From VRUE01 sp036406595 (GTDB lineage: Bacteria > Actinomycetota > Thermoleophilia > Solirubrobacterales > 70-9), in contig DASXAR010000086.1 of NCBI GenBank assembly GCA_036406595.1, positions 1 to 44,428 of the forward strand: a DNA stretch of 44,428 bases, read 5' to 3'. Each line of letters starts with the position of its first letter. Within the stretch, counting starts at the first letter, position 1. Below, piece after piece: positions 25,666-33,984 of this stretch. Made by a program: the position numbers and the translations under genes. The notes beneath the pieces were generated by a model. That model had not been told where the DNA came from, did no database searches, and saw nothing but the letters and a program-made list of their open reading frames with translations.

Positions 25666-26841
25666 CTATGCCTGGCCAGCAGGGGATTTGGCGGGGTTCC
25701 ACCGGGTGTGCGGGTCGATCGAGCTCTCGATCACATGGGCTCTGTAGCGCTCGATCGCGTGCAGCATGGACTCGACCAGCTCCTCGCCCAGCATCGTCGG
25801 CTTCAACCCGAGGTCGAGGAGCTTGGTGTGCACCGCGTTGTAGTAGTGCTCTTCGAGCTCGACCCGGGGATTGTCGAGATGGTCCACCTGGACCGTGTGG
25901 CCGAGGTGCTCCGCTGCCGACTTGACCAGCTGCGCCAGCTCGCCGACCGAGAATTGCTCGGTGAACTGGTTGAAGACGCGGAACTCGCCGCGATCGGCGG
26001 GGTTCTCGACCGCCAGCTCGACGCACTGGAGCGTGTCGCGGATGTTGAGGAAGCCGCGGGTCTGCCCGCCCGAGCCGTAGACGGTGAGCGGGTGGCCGAT
26101 CACTGCCTGGACGCAGAATCGGTTGAGGACGGTGCCGAAGACCTCGTCGTAGTCGAAGCGCGTGATCAGCCGCTCGTCGCGTGCGGTCTCCTCGGTGTCG
26201 ATGCCGTAGACGACGCCCTGGTTGAGGTCGGTGGCGCGCAGGCCCCAGATGCGGCAGGCGAAGTGCAGATTGGTCGAGTCGTGGACCTTCGAGCAATGGT
26301 AGAGAGAGCCCGGCAGCTTCGGGAAGGGCAGTGTGTCTGAGCGCCCCCGGTGCTCGATCTCGATGAACCCCTCCTCGATGTCGATGTTCGGGGTGCCGTA
26401 CTCCCCCATCGTCCCGAGCTTGACCAGGTGGCAGTCAGGGACGTGGTCGCGCAGCGAGAAGAGCAGGTTGAGCGTGCCGATCACGTTCGTGTGCTGGGTC
26501 TCGACCGCCCGCTCGCGCGACATCATCGAGTAGGGCGCCGAGGGTTGCTCGCCGTAGTGGACGACTGCCTCCGGCCTGACCTCGGAGACGACCTCGTCAA
26601 GGAACTCTCCGTCCTCGACCGCGCCGACGTAGCGGCGGATCTGCTCACCCGAGACCTCGCGCCAGGCTTCGATCCGCTCGTCGAGCTCGCGGATCGGGGT
26701 CAGCGAGTCGGTGCCGTTTTCCCGGTGCCAGCGACGGCGGGAGAAGTTGTCGACGACCGCGACCTCGTGACCACGTGCCGAGAACCTCAGGGCGGTCGGC
26801 CAGCCCAGGTAGCCGTCGCCCCCAAGAATGAGAACGCGCAT
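25666..26841 (-). CDS. sqdB: UDP-sulfoquinovose synthase
   Basis: A 391-residue short-chain dehydrogenase/epimerase-fold enzyme of the SQD1/SqdB type. It makes UDP-sulfoquinovose from UDP-glucose and sulfite, the head-group donor for the sulfolipid SQDG. Distinctive segments are LGGDGYLGWPTALRFSARGH (NAD site), VHYGEQPSAPYSMM, LGTMGEYGTPN, and the catalytic YHCSK (Tyr181, Lys185) with Thr144, spaced as in plant SQD1. The start is the ATG at 26841, where homology begins. No sulfolipid synthase (SqdX/SqdD) gene is recognisable in the window, though the divergent genes are glycosyltransferases. The call is strong; lipid product is inferred. Confidence 0.92.
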   Translation of the reverse strand: MRVLILGGDGYLGWPTALRFSARGHEVAVVDNFSRRRWHRENGTDSLTPIRELDERIEAWREVSGEQIRRYVGAVEDGEFLDEVVSEVRPEAVVHYGEQPSAPYSMMSRERAVETQHTNVIGTLNLLFSLRDHVPDCHLVKLGTMGEYGTPNIDIEEGFIEIEHRGRSDTLPFPKLPGSLYHCSKVHDSTNLHFACRIWGLRATDLNQGVVYGIDTEETARDERLITRFDYDEVFGTVLNRFCVQAVIGHPLTVYGSGGQTRGFLNIRDTLQCVELAVENPADRGEFRVFNQFTEQFSVGELAQLVKSAAEHLGHTVQVDHLDNPRVELEEHYYNAVHTKLLDLGLKPTMLGEELVESMLHAIERYRAHVIESSIDPHTRWNPAKSPAGQA

Positions 26842-26886
26842 AGGTCGGCGGGAGGCTACCGGAGCGGGCGCGCATAGCATGCCGCC

Positions 26887-28263
26887 GTGAACGAAGCGCG
26901 AACAATCGTGCCCAGGGTCCTCCGCTCAAAGCAGGCCGGACCGGTGGCATTGCTGCTGATCATCGCGCTCGGTCTCGGTCTACGACTGGGCGAAGCCTGG
27001 GACGGACGCCCGCCGGTCTTCGATGCCGCCGCCTACGCGCGGATCGCGGGCAACCTCGAGCGCGGTGAGGGCTTCACGCTCGGGCCGCAAGCCACCCAGC
27101 CCGCGTCGAACTACTCCCCCGGCCTGCCGCTTCTCGCCGCCGGTTTCTACAGGCTGACCGGAGGCGTCCACGAACGCTCGGCGCGAGTCGCCCTGGCGCT
27201 GCTCGGAACGCTTTCCATCCTCTTCAGCTTCCTGATCGCCCGCCGGCTCGCCGGGACAGGCGCCGGCCTGGTGGCGGCGGCTGCGGTGGCGATCTACCCG
27301 TCCCTGATCGAGTACCAGGGAATGCTGATGGGCGAGCCGCTCGCGGCGAGCCTGCTGTCGGGTGCCGTCCTCGCGCTCCTCTGGGCCGAGGCCGGAAGCC
27401 AAAGAGCAAGGTACGTGCTGCCCGGAGCCCTGCTCGGGGCGCTGGCACTCCTCCGGCCCGAGTTCCTCGGGGTCTCAGCCCTGCTGGCTCTGGTCGTCCT
27501 GGTCAGCGGGCCGCGCGGCGCCTGGCGGGGGTCGGTGCCCAACGCCCTCCTGCTGCTGGCGGGAGTCGCCGTCGTCGTCGCCCCCTGGACGGCGAGGAAC
27601 GCGGTCGCCCTCGATCGGTTCGTCCCCGTCTCCACCGGCGGCGGGCAGGTTCTGTTCGCCGGCAACTACCTGCCCTCCGGCGGCGACCCCGAAGACGTCG
27701 GGCGCGAGGTGCTGGAGCGCCATCCCGGCCTGACCCGCCGGCTCGCGATCGAATACCTGCCTTCGGACACCGCCCTGGAGCACGGTGCGACGAGCCAGGA
27801 ACGGGTCGAAGCGGTCCTCGAGAGGCTCCGGCTCGAGCAGATTCTCGCCGCGCTCGCCCGGCAGCGGTACCCCGGAAGCGAAGCCGATCGGGCCCTGGCC
27901 CGGATGGGACGGGAAAGGCTCTGGCACGCGGTCAGCGACGAACCGCTCGACTACGCGGGCTTCCTCGCCGCGAAGACCTGGCGACTCTGGGGCCACGGGC
28001 CGCGACGGGTGATGCGCGAGCCGGTCTGGGAGGTGCTGCACTGGCTGCTGCTGACGCTGGCCCTGATCGGCCTCGTCCGGCTGGCCGCCCGACGTCGCTG
28101 GGAGGCGCTGCTGCTCGGCCTCACCCTGCTCGCGATCACCGCGGCGGCCGCCCTCCTCGTCGCCTCGCCGCGACGAGCGCTGGTGGCGCTGCCTCTGGTC
28201 GCCGCGCTCGCGGGCGTTGGGGCGACGGCCTGCCGGGATAGCCTGGCGCGATGGCTTCGCTGA
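26887..28263 (+). CDS. GT39/GT83-like polytopic glycosyltransferase (paralogue 1)
   Basis: A 458-residue membrane protein with about ten helices, of the ArnT/PMT GT-C type that uses polyprenyl-phosphate sugars. The first external loop begins PPVFDAAAYARIAGNLERGE (acidic residue after helix 1 is the expected catalytic site), followed by NYSPGLPLLAAGFYRLTGG. A hydrophilic domain (about residues 245-350) lies between helices. Acceptor and sugar are unknown. Start is the GTG at 26887, 45 bases from the sqdB start on the other strand. Its 3' end overlaps the next gene by 13 bases; the two are tandem paralogues (shared RPE(F/Y)L, STGGG, LFAGNYLP/LYAGTFLP segments). Confidence 0.85.
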   Translation: MNEARTIVPRVLRSKQAGPVALLLIIALGLGLRLGEAWDGRPPVFDAAAYARIAGNLERGEGFTLGPQATQPASNYSPGLPLLAAGFYRLTGGVHERSARVALALLGTLSILFSFLIARRLAGTGAGLVAAAAVAIYPSLIEYQGMLMGEPLAASLLSGAVLALLWAEAGSQRARYVLPGALLGALALLRPEFLGVSALLALVVLVSGPRGAWRGSVPNALLLLAGVAVVVAPWTARNAVALDRFVPVSTGGGQVLFAGNYLPSGGDPEDVGREVLERHPGLTRRLAIEYLPSDTALEHGATSQERVEAVLERLRLEQILAALARQRYPGSEADRALARMGRERLWHAVSDEPLDYAGFLAAKTWRLWGHGPRRVMREPVWEVLHWLLLTLALIGLVRLAARRRWEALLLGLTLLAITAAAALLVASPRRALVALPLVAALAGVGATACRDSLARWLR

Positions 28264-29690
28264 GCGCCCGGATCCGCTCGCTGCCCGAGCGGCACGGGCG
28301 GGTGACGCTGATCCTGCTGGCGGCGATCATCGTCCTCGGCTTCGGCCTCCGGGCCTACCGCGTAGTGGAGCCGCTGGGGACGCCCGGCGACGACGCGCAC
28401 GCCTACTACGCGCTGTCCAAGGCCCTCTATGAGGAAGGCAGCTACGGGGGCCCGGAATTCGAAGACGCGAGCGACTGGTCACCCGGGGCGCCACTCCTCT
28501 ACGCAGCGTCCTTCTACGCAACCGGCGGGGCCCGCGAAGGGACTGCGAGGATCGTCGAGCTGCTCCTCGGGATCGCGGCAATCGTCGTCGTCTACCTCCT
28601 GGGGCGTCGGCTCAACTGCGCCCCCGCGGGGCTGCTCGCCGCCCTCGGGGTCGCGGCCTACCCGCCCTTCATCCACTCCACCGGCGCCCTCTTCAGCGAG
28701 CCGCCCGCACTCTTCACGCTTCCGGCCGCGATTCTTGCGTTCCTGTGGGCAAGCGACGAGGGACCGACCGTTGCGCGGGCGGGTCCTGTCGCGGGGCAGG
28801 GGTCCTCGTCCTCGCAGGCTGCCGGCGAGGACCCCAGACCCCGCGCCACCCGCCCGGCGAAATGGCTGATCCCCGGGCTGCTGCTCGGAGTCACCGCGAT
28901 GATTCGGCCGGAGTACCTCATCGTCGGGATAGCTTTCGTCGTGCTCGCGGCGATCCGCGTGAGACGGGAGCGCGGGTGGCAGGACGCCGGCGTCGCGGTA
29001 GCGCTGCTCCTCGTCGCGTTCGTCACCCCGATCGTGCCGTGGGCGATCCGGAACGAGGTGGTTCTGGACCGCACCGTTCCGATCTCGACCGGTGGCGGCA
29101 AGGCGCTCTACGCCGGCACCTTCCTGCCCGCCGATGGGGAATACCAGCGGGTCAAGGCGATTCTCGTCCGCCGCTACCTGCATCGCGACCTCGAACCCGG
29201 CTCCGAGGCGCTCGACAGGATCGACCCCACCCCGCTCTTCGACCGCGTCGCGGCCCGCTACCCCGACCTGCCCCGCGACTCGGCGCTCGGCAAGATCGGC
29301 AAGCAGAACTTCTCCAAGTTCTTCGACGAAGACCCTGCGGGCTACGCGGCGATGACCGTCCGCAAGATCGGGCGGATGTGGAGCTCGGGCCTCGGGGAAG
29401 CGATGAGCAGCACAGTCGGGCGCGTGATCCAGGTGCTGATCGTCCTAGCCGGGCTCGCGGGGCTCGGCGTGCTCGGCTGGCGACGCCGCTGGTGGGAGGC
29501 GGTCGTAATGGCGACGCCGCTGGTCCTCGTGACGGCGGTGGGCGCAGTCTCGCTGGCGGCGCCGCGACGCAACGAGGTGCTGATGACACTTGTCTTTCCG
29601 CTTGCCGGGACGGCGCTTGCCAGAGCGGGTGGAGCCGTATTGTCCAGCGGCCGATGGTCATCCCCGCGGACATCTTCCCCTCCCAGCTGA
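28251..29690 (+). CDS. GT39/GT83-like polytopic glycosyltransferase (paralogue 2)
   Basis: A 479-residue homologue of the preceding gene with the same layout: PGDDAHAYYALSKALYEEG (double Asp after helix 1), DWSPGAPLLYAASFYATGG, helices, then a hydrophilic domain with VPISTGGGKALYAGTFLP. Between residues about 170 and 200 it has an extra Gly/Ser/Pro-rich segment (VAGQGSSSSQAAGEDPRP) absent from paralogue 1; the DNA of this segment is a palindrome (separate entry). Translation starts at the ATG at 28251, inside the preceding gene. It overlaps the following gene by 37 bases. The three plus-strand genes form one operon. Confidence 0.85.
   Translation: MASLSARIRSLPERHGRVTLILLAAIIVLGFGLRAYRVVEPLGTPGDDAHAYYALSKALYEEGSYGGPEFEDASDWSPGAPLLYAASFYATGGAREGTARIVELLLGIAAIVVVYLLGRRLNCAPAGLLAALGVAAYPPFIHSTGALFSEPPALFTLPAAILAFLWASDEGPTVARAGPVAGQGSSSSQAAGEDPRPRATRPAKWLIPGLLLGVTAMIRPEYLIVGIAFVVLAAIRVRRERGWQDAGVAVALLLVAFVTPIVPWAIRNEVVLDRTVPISTGGGKALYAGTFLPADGEYQRVKAILVRRYLHRDLEPGSEALDRIDPTPLFDRVAARYPDLPRDSALGKIGKQNFSKFFDEDPAGYAAMTVRKIGRMWSSGLGEAMSSTVGRVIQVLIVLAGLAGLGVLGWRRRWWEAVVMATPLVLVTAVGAVSLAAPRRNEVLMTLVFPLAGTALARAGGAVLSSGRWSSPRTSSPPS
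28791..28844. repeat. In-frame palindromic element inside the glycosyltransferase gene
   Basis: GCGGGG (28791-28796) pairs with CCCCGC (28839-28844), and GGGGTCCTCG (28799-28808) pairs perfectly with CGAGGACCCC (28826-28835), with a 17-base loop. The 54-base element is in frame and codes for the segment missing from the adjacent paralogue. No second copy was seen in the window. Confidence 0.6.
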
Positions 29691-30721
29691 CCGCGCTCCG
29701 CAGCGCGGGGCTGATCGCCGCCGTAGCGATCATCGCCTTCGCGATCCTGAGGCGCCGCTCGCTGCGCAACGTCGACGTCCTCATCCTGCTCCTCGCGGGC
29801 CTCGGGCTCGCCCTGGTCTCCGGGACCGAAGTCACCGACGCGCTGCTCTCGGCCTTCTCCTTCGAAAAGGGAAACGGAGGCCGCATCCTCGGCCTCGCCG
29901 TCTTCGCGATCTTCGTCCTCTTCGTGCTGATCCTGCGGGCGCTCTCCCAGGCGGCGCGGAACTCACGCCAGCTCTCGGCGGTGCTCGAGGGCCTCGCGTG
30001 GGAGGAGTTCCGCCAGACCGGTCAGCCCGAGCGCTTCCGGGACCACGTCGCGGTGCTGATCCCGGCGTACAACGAGGCGGAGAGCATCGGCGTCGTCCTC
30101 GATCGCATCCCGGCCGAGGTCTGCGGGATCGAGACGGCGATCCTGGTGGTCGACGACGGGTCGCGCGACGCCACCGGAGACGTCGCGGCGGGGCACGGCG
30201 CCGTCGTCGCCCGTCATGTGATCAACCGCGGCGGCGGCGCGGCGCTGCGCACGGGCTACCGCCTGATGGTCGAATCGGGTGCCACCGTCGTCGTCACCCT
30301 CGACGCAGACGGCCAGCACCTCCCCTCGGAGATGGAGCGCCTGGTGAGGCCGGTCCTCGACGGTGAGGTGGACCTTGCGCACGGCTCGCGGGTGCTCGGC
30401 TCTGCCGATCGCAACCACTTCGCGCGGGAGCTGGGGATCGTCTTCTTCAACCGGGTGGTCTCGCTGATCACCCGGACCCATGTCACCGACTGCTCGAACG
30501 GGTACCGGGCCGTGCGGGCGAGCGTCCTCCCCCAGCTCGTCCTCCGCCAGGAGCAGTTCCACACCTCGGAGTTCATGATCGAGGCGATCAAGCGCGGCGT
30601 GCCCGCCAAGGAGATCCCGGTTACCGTCGAGCAACGCCTCCACGGCCACTCCAAGAAGCCCGCGGTCGTTCGCTACGGGGTCGGCTTCGCGAACGCGATC
30701 GTCCGAACCTGGCTGCGCTGA
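29654..30721 (+). CDS. DUF2304 - family 2 glycosyltransferase fusion (polyprenyl-phosphate glycosyltransferase)
   Basis: A 355-residue protein. Residues about 1-115 contain two to three hydrophobic helices and a coiled tail (ILRRRSLRNVDVLILLLAG, then LFVLILRALSQAARNSRQLS), resembling DUF2304, which in other actinobacteria is often a separate small gene beside a GT2. Residues 130-350 are a DPM1-like GT2: VLIPAYNEAESIG, VVDDGSRDAT, TLDADGQHLPSEM and DCSNGYRA. Such enzymes load a sugar on polyprenyl phosphate at the inner face of the membrane, which GT39/83 enzymes then use outside; that fits the two upstream genes. The ATG at 29654 lies within the upstream gene. Confidence 0.85.
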   Translation: MVIPADIFPSQLTALRSAGLIAAVAIIAFAILRRRSLRNVDVLILLLAGLGLALVSGTEVTDALLSAFSFEKGNGGRILGLAVFAIFVLFVLILRALSQAARNSRQLSAVLEGLAWEEFRQTGQPERFRDHVAVLIPAYNEAESIGVVLDRIPAEVCGIETAILVVDDGSRDATGDVAAGHGAVVARHVINRGGGAALRTGYRLMVESGATVVVTLDADGQHLPSEMERLVRPVLDGEVDLAHGSRVLGSADRNHFARELGIVFFNRVVSLITRTHVTDCSNGYRAVRASVLPQLVLRQEQFHTSEFMIEAIKRGVPAKEIPVTVEQRLHGHSKKPAVVRYGVGFANAIVRTWLR

Positions 30722-30739
30722 GACCCGCCACGCCGGGTC
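30722..30739. terminator. Short hairpin between convergent genes
   Basis: GACCCG and CGGGTC form a perfect 6-bp stem with a 6-base loop directly after the GT2 stop codon and before the convergent dehydrogenase stop. No T-tract follows on either strand, so it is a weak terminator candidate. Confidence 0.3.
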
Positions 30740-30748
30740 GAGCCGCGG

Positions 30749-32266
30749 CTAGTGACGCCGCCTGAGCCGGAGGCGAGGCGAGCGCACAAGGCCTCCGCCG
30801 GCGACGGGAAGCAGCGCCCTAAACGTCGCTCGACCCTTGACCCGGAGGTGGAAGCGCGCCACGCAGCTGGGGTGGAGCGGCGACCGAGCAGCCCGATGGC
30901 CGCCGCGGTTGAGCAGGACCACCCGACCCCATCCGGCGCGCAGTGCGCACGGCGTGATCCTGACGATCAGCGTGACCCTGCGCGCGCCGTGCCTCCGCGC
31001 CCGCAGGTGAAGCCTGGGCCGGCGAGGCGACGACGACGGCCGTGTGGTGCTTCCGCCGTTTCGCGAGGGTAGCGGGCACTGGGGCTCGCCTTCGCCGGAG
31101 AGGCGGTAGACCGTTCCTTCGTTCGAGGCGACGTAGAGGCGGCCGCAGGAATCCTCCCCGAACGAGGTCGGGGTGGATACGGACAGCCCCTCGGAGCGAT
31201 CGTCCACCGCCATGCCGCCACCATCCGGCAGGAGGAGCGAGCGGATCTCGCCGGCGCAGAGGTCCGCGTAGATGTAGCGGCCGTAGAGGTCGCCGAGGCT
31301 TTCGTCGCGGACGACGTAGCCGCCGATGATCGAGCAGCCGTGCGCCGCGTCGCCACCGGGATCGGTGTGCGGGTAGTCGAAGACCGGGTCGGTGAAGCCG
31401 CCCAGGGAGTCGCACGATTCGGGCGCCCCCGGGTAGGCGTGGAGGCCCTCGCGGCAGTTCCAGCCGTAGTTAGCGCCCGCTCCCCCGACGGCCCCGGAGC
31501 CGACACTCGGCGCGAAGTCGATCTCCTCGCGTTCGTCCTGCCCGACGTCGGCGATCACCAGGTCGCCGCTCTGGCGGTCGAAGGAGAAGCGCCACGGGTT
31601 GCGCATCCCGTAGGCCCAGATCTCGTCCTTCCCCGGCTTGCCGACGAACGGGTTGCCGGGCGGGATCGCGTATGAGGGCTGCTCCCCCGGCTGCGGCTGG
31701 ATCCGCAGCACCTTGCCGAGCAGCGATTCGACGTCCTGGCCGCTTTCAAGCGGGTCGCCGCCGCCGCCTCCGTCGCCGGTCGAGATGTAGAGGTATCCGT
31801 CGGGGCCGAGCTCGAGCTGGCCGCCATTGTGGTTTGAGTAATCGGAGTGGCCGATCGTGATGATCGGCTCCCGCAGCAGCCCTCCTTCGGGGGATGGCCG
31901 GAAGGCGTCGACGTGCAGGTCGCCGGTGCTGCCGCCCGCCGCCTGGGTGCCGGTGTAGGCGGCGTAGAAGAGACCGCTGCTGTCGAAGTCCGGGGCGGCG
32001 GCGATCGAAAGGAGGCCGCGCTCGCCTTCGCAGCAGCTGACCAGCGAGCCGAGATCGCCGACGCTCGCCCTCGCGTCGCCGTCGGCTTCGATCACCCGCC
32101 CTTCCCGCTCGACGACGAGGAGGCGGTTCGGGTCTCCGGGCGAGGAGGTGATGAAGATCGGCTGTTCGAATTGTCCGACCGGTTCGAGCGACGCCGCGGC
32201 CGCTCCCCCGGCCGCGGCGAGCGAGAGGCAGGCTCCAAGGAGGGTGATTCTTGCGATCAGGCTCAT
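30749..32266 (-). CDS. Secreted PQQ-dependent sugar dehydrogenase (GSDH family)
   Basis: A 505-residue secreted six-bladed propeller. Signal peptide at residues 1-25 (TLLGACLSLAAAGGAAAA). The glucose/sorbosone dehydrogenase family is shown by PIFITSSPGDPNRLLVVERE, GERGLLSIAAAPDF, SDYSNHNGGQLELGPDGYLY, STGDGGGGGDP, LLGKVLRI, EIWAYGMRNPWRFSFDR and VGQDEREEIDF. It would oxidise an aldose with PQQ and pass electrons to the respiratory chain; family members without proven activity exist. The last 100 residues are an Arg-rich extension with two cysteines, which may be a small beta-domain or wall-binding tail. No pqq synthesis genes are in the window. Confidence 0.88.
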   Translation of the reverse strand: MSLIARITLLGACLSLAAAGGAAAASLEPVGQFEQPIFITSSPGDPNRLLVVEREGRVIEADGDARASVGDLGSLVSCCEGERGLLSIAAAPDFDSSGLFYAAYTGTQAAGGSTGDLHVDAFRPSPEGGLLREPIITIGHSDYSNHNGGQLELGPDGYLYISTGDGGGGGDPLESGQDVESLLGKVLRIQPQPGEQPSYAIPPGNPFVGKPGKDEIWAYGMRNPWRFSFDRQSGDLVIADVGQDEREEIDFAPSVGSGAVGGAGANYGWNCREGLHAYPGAPESCDSLGGFTDPVFDYPHTDPGGDAAHGCSIIGGYVVRDESLGDLYGRYIYADLCAGEIRSLLLPDGGGMAVDDRSEGLSVSTPTSFGEDSCGRLYVASNEGTVYRLSGEGEPQCPLPSRNGGSTTRPSSSPRRPRLHLRARRHGARRVTLIVRITPCALRAGWGRVVLLNRGGHRAARSPLHPSCVARFHLRVKGRATFRALLPVAGGGLVRSPRLRLRRRH

Positions 32267-32318
32267 CTGGATTCTTCGGCAGGCCGGAGCCTCACGTTTA
32301 CCCGCTCGCGGGTGGCCG

Positions 32319-32603
32319 CTACCCGACGCCCGGGTGGCGAACCTCCGCGGGATCCGGCAGGTACAGGTCGGTGCCGCACCGCGGGCAGACCTGGACGTAG
32401 AGCTTCACCGCCTTGTGGCAGTTGGGGCACTGCCGTTCGGGTTCGCCCTTCTCGGAGCGGTAGAGGATGACCGCGATCAGGCCGAGCGGCGGCAGCACGG
32501 TCCCGATCAACAGCCAGAGCCAGAAGGAGCTCCCCTTGCCCTTGCCGATGATCGCCGTCGCTAGCCCGAAGAAGAAGGCGATGACGAGGTACTCGAAGCC
32601 CAT
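32319..32603 (-). CDS. Small membrane protein with C-terminal zinc ribbon
   Basis: A 94-residue protein: two hydrophobic helices (residues 4-18 and 27-47), then a zinc ribbon CPNCHKAVKLYVQVCPRCG (CxxC...CxxC), and a short tail. Phospholipase D-nuclease-like N-terminal (PLDc_N) membrane proteins have similar helices. Function unknown. The ATG at 32603 lies 43 bases inside the 3' end of the NADH dehydrogenase gene, so the two are co-transcribed and coupled. Confidence 0.75.
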   Translation of the reverse strand: MGFEYLVIAFFFGLATAIIGKGKGSSFWLWLLIGTVLPPLGLIAVILYRSEKGEPERQCPNCHKAVKLYVQVCPRCGTDLYLPDPAEVRHPGVG

Positions 32604-33886
32604 GGCCCCATTGTCTCCTCAAGCGGTCGCGGATGCCCGATCGAGCCGACCTCGGCGAGATCGCGGCGGAAAGGCAGGCTGGCCGTCCAGTCGATCACAG
32701 CCCGGACCTTGCGGGCGACGCCCGGAATCTGGCTCATGTGGTAAGTCCGCGCCATCCACCACGCCGGAAAGCCGCGGAAGGTGCGCTCGCCGATCCTGCC
32801 GACCGCCTTGTAGCGGCCGAGGTTGACGAACGCCGCCATGCCGCCGTACTCGAACGGCCTCGCGGTGCCGACCCCGAGCTCGGCGGCGATGTTGCGAGCA
32901 GCCGCCGGCCCCTCACGGACCGCGTGCTGCGCGGTCGGCGGGTAGAGGCCGCCGCCGGGGTCGGGAGCGGCGGCGCAGTCCCCGACCGCCCATACGGAGT
33001 CCATCCCACGCACGCGGAGGTGATCGTCGACGGGCACGCGGCCGCGCTCGTCGAGCGGCAGGTTGAGCCGGCGCAGGCTCGGGTGCGGGGCGACCCCGGC
33101 GGTCCAGACCAGGGTCCGGGTCGGGAGCACCTCCCCGGTCGAGAGGCGAGCCCGATCCGCGCCCAGCTCCTCCAGGGTCGTGCCGAGGCGGATGTCGATG
33201 CCGCGGCCGCGAAGCTCCCGCAGGGCGTACTCGGCGAGGTCGGCGTCTATCTCGGGGAGAACGCGGTCGGTCGCCTCGACCAGCACCCAGCGCATCCCGT
33301 GCAGGCGCGCCCGCGGGTAGCGCTCCATCGCGTCGGCGGTGAAGTCCTGCAGCTCGGCCAGCGCCTCGAGGCCGGCGTAGCCACCGCCGACGAAGACGTA
33401 GGTGAGCAGCTCTTCGCGGCGCGCCGGGTCCTCGGTCGCATTGGCGGCCTCGAGGGTCTCGATCACGTGGTTACGGAGCCAGATGGCGTCGGCAAGCGTC
33501 TTGAAGCCGACCGCGTGCTCGGCCAGACCGGGGACCGGCAGCACCCTGGAGACCGAGCCGAGCGCCAGCAGCAGCTGATCGTAGGGAAGCTGCTCGACCT
33601 CGCCGTCGCGGGTGTGGAGCTCGACGGTGCGCGCGACCGGGTCGTGGGCTTCGATCGTGCCCAACCGCAGGTAGGTCCGCTCGAGGATCTCCCGCAGCGG
33701 CGTCACGACATGGCGGGGCTCGAGCGTCCCGGCCGCCGCCTCCGGCAGGAACGGCGTGTAGAGCAGGAAGTTGACGTCGTTGACGAGGATCAGCCGGGCC
33801 GACTGGCGGGGCATGATCCTCTCCAGCTGCCGCGCCGCCATCGCTCCGCCGAACCCACCGCCCGCGATGACCACGTTCCATGCCAC
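32561..33886 (-). CDS. ndh: Type II NADH dehydrogenase (NDH-2)
   Basis: A 441-residue membrane-attached flavoprotein that passes electrons from NADH to quinone without pumping protons. The FAD site is IAGGGFGGAMAARQLE (residues 7-22), the NAD(P)H site YVFVGGGYAGLEALAEL, and the second FAD contact is DSVWAVGDCAAAP. PTAQHAVREG (quinone-site region, AQxA/Q type) is typical of NDH-2, and the C-terminal amphipathic region would hold it on the membrane. Menaquinone made by the men genes in this window is the expected acceptor. An operator-like palindrome precedes the ATG. Confidence 0.88.
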   Translation of the reverse strand: MAWNVVIAGGGFGGAMAARQLERIMPRQSARLILVNDVNFLLYTPFLPEAAAGTLEPRHVVTPLREILERTYLRLGTIEAHDPVARTVELHTRDGEVEQLPYDQLLLALGSVSRVLPVPGLAEHAVGFKTLADAIWLRNHVIETLEAANATEDPARREELLTYVFVGGGYAGLEALAELQDFTADAMERYPRARLHGMRWVLVEATDRVLPEIDADLAEYALRELRGRGIDIRLGTTLEELGADRARLSTGEVLPTRTLVWTAGVAPHPSLRRLNLPLDERGRVPVDDHLRVRGMDSVWAVGDCAAAPDPGGGLYPPTAQHAVREGPAAARNIAAELGVGTARPFEYGGMAAFVNLGRYKAVGRIGERTFRGFPAWWMARTYHMSQIPGVARKVRAVIDWTASLPFRRDLAEVGSIGHPRPLEETMGPWASSTSSSPSSSG

Positions 33887-33901
33887 ACAGCCACCGTAGC
33901 A

Positions 33902-33924
33902 CTTTGTAACAGGTTGTCACAAAG
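33902..33924. promoter_or_regulatory. Operator-like palindrome upstream of ndh (Rex-like half-sites)
   Basis: CTTTGTAAC (33902-33910), five bases, GTCACAAAG (33916-33924): inverted arms with a single mismatch, ending 15 bases before the ndh ATG. On the ndh strand it reads TTGTGAC...GTTACAA, close to the TTGTGAA-type half-sites of the NADH/NAD+ sensor Rex, though the total spacing is one base longer than the usual Rex site. A TetR/MarR-type site is the alternative. Confidence 0.5.
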
Positions 33925-33984
33925 CATCGATCTGCACGAGCACCCCCGTAGGAGGTGCGCGTGCAGAATCGTGGGACGAGGGGG

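Noticed and set aside
30749..31060. The Arg-rich C-terminal 100 residues of the sugar dehydrogenase as a frameshift artefact
   Set aside because: The segment keeps a plausible beta-strand pattern with two cysteines and a normal stop; similar tails occur on secreted proteins of this class as far as I recall.
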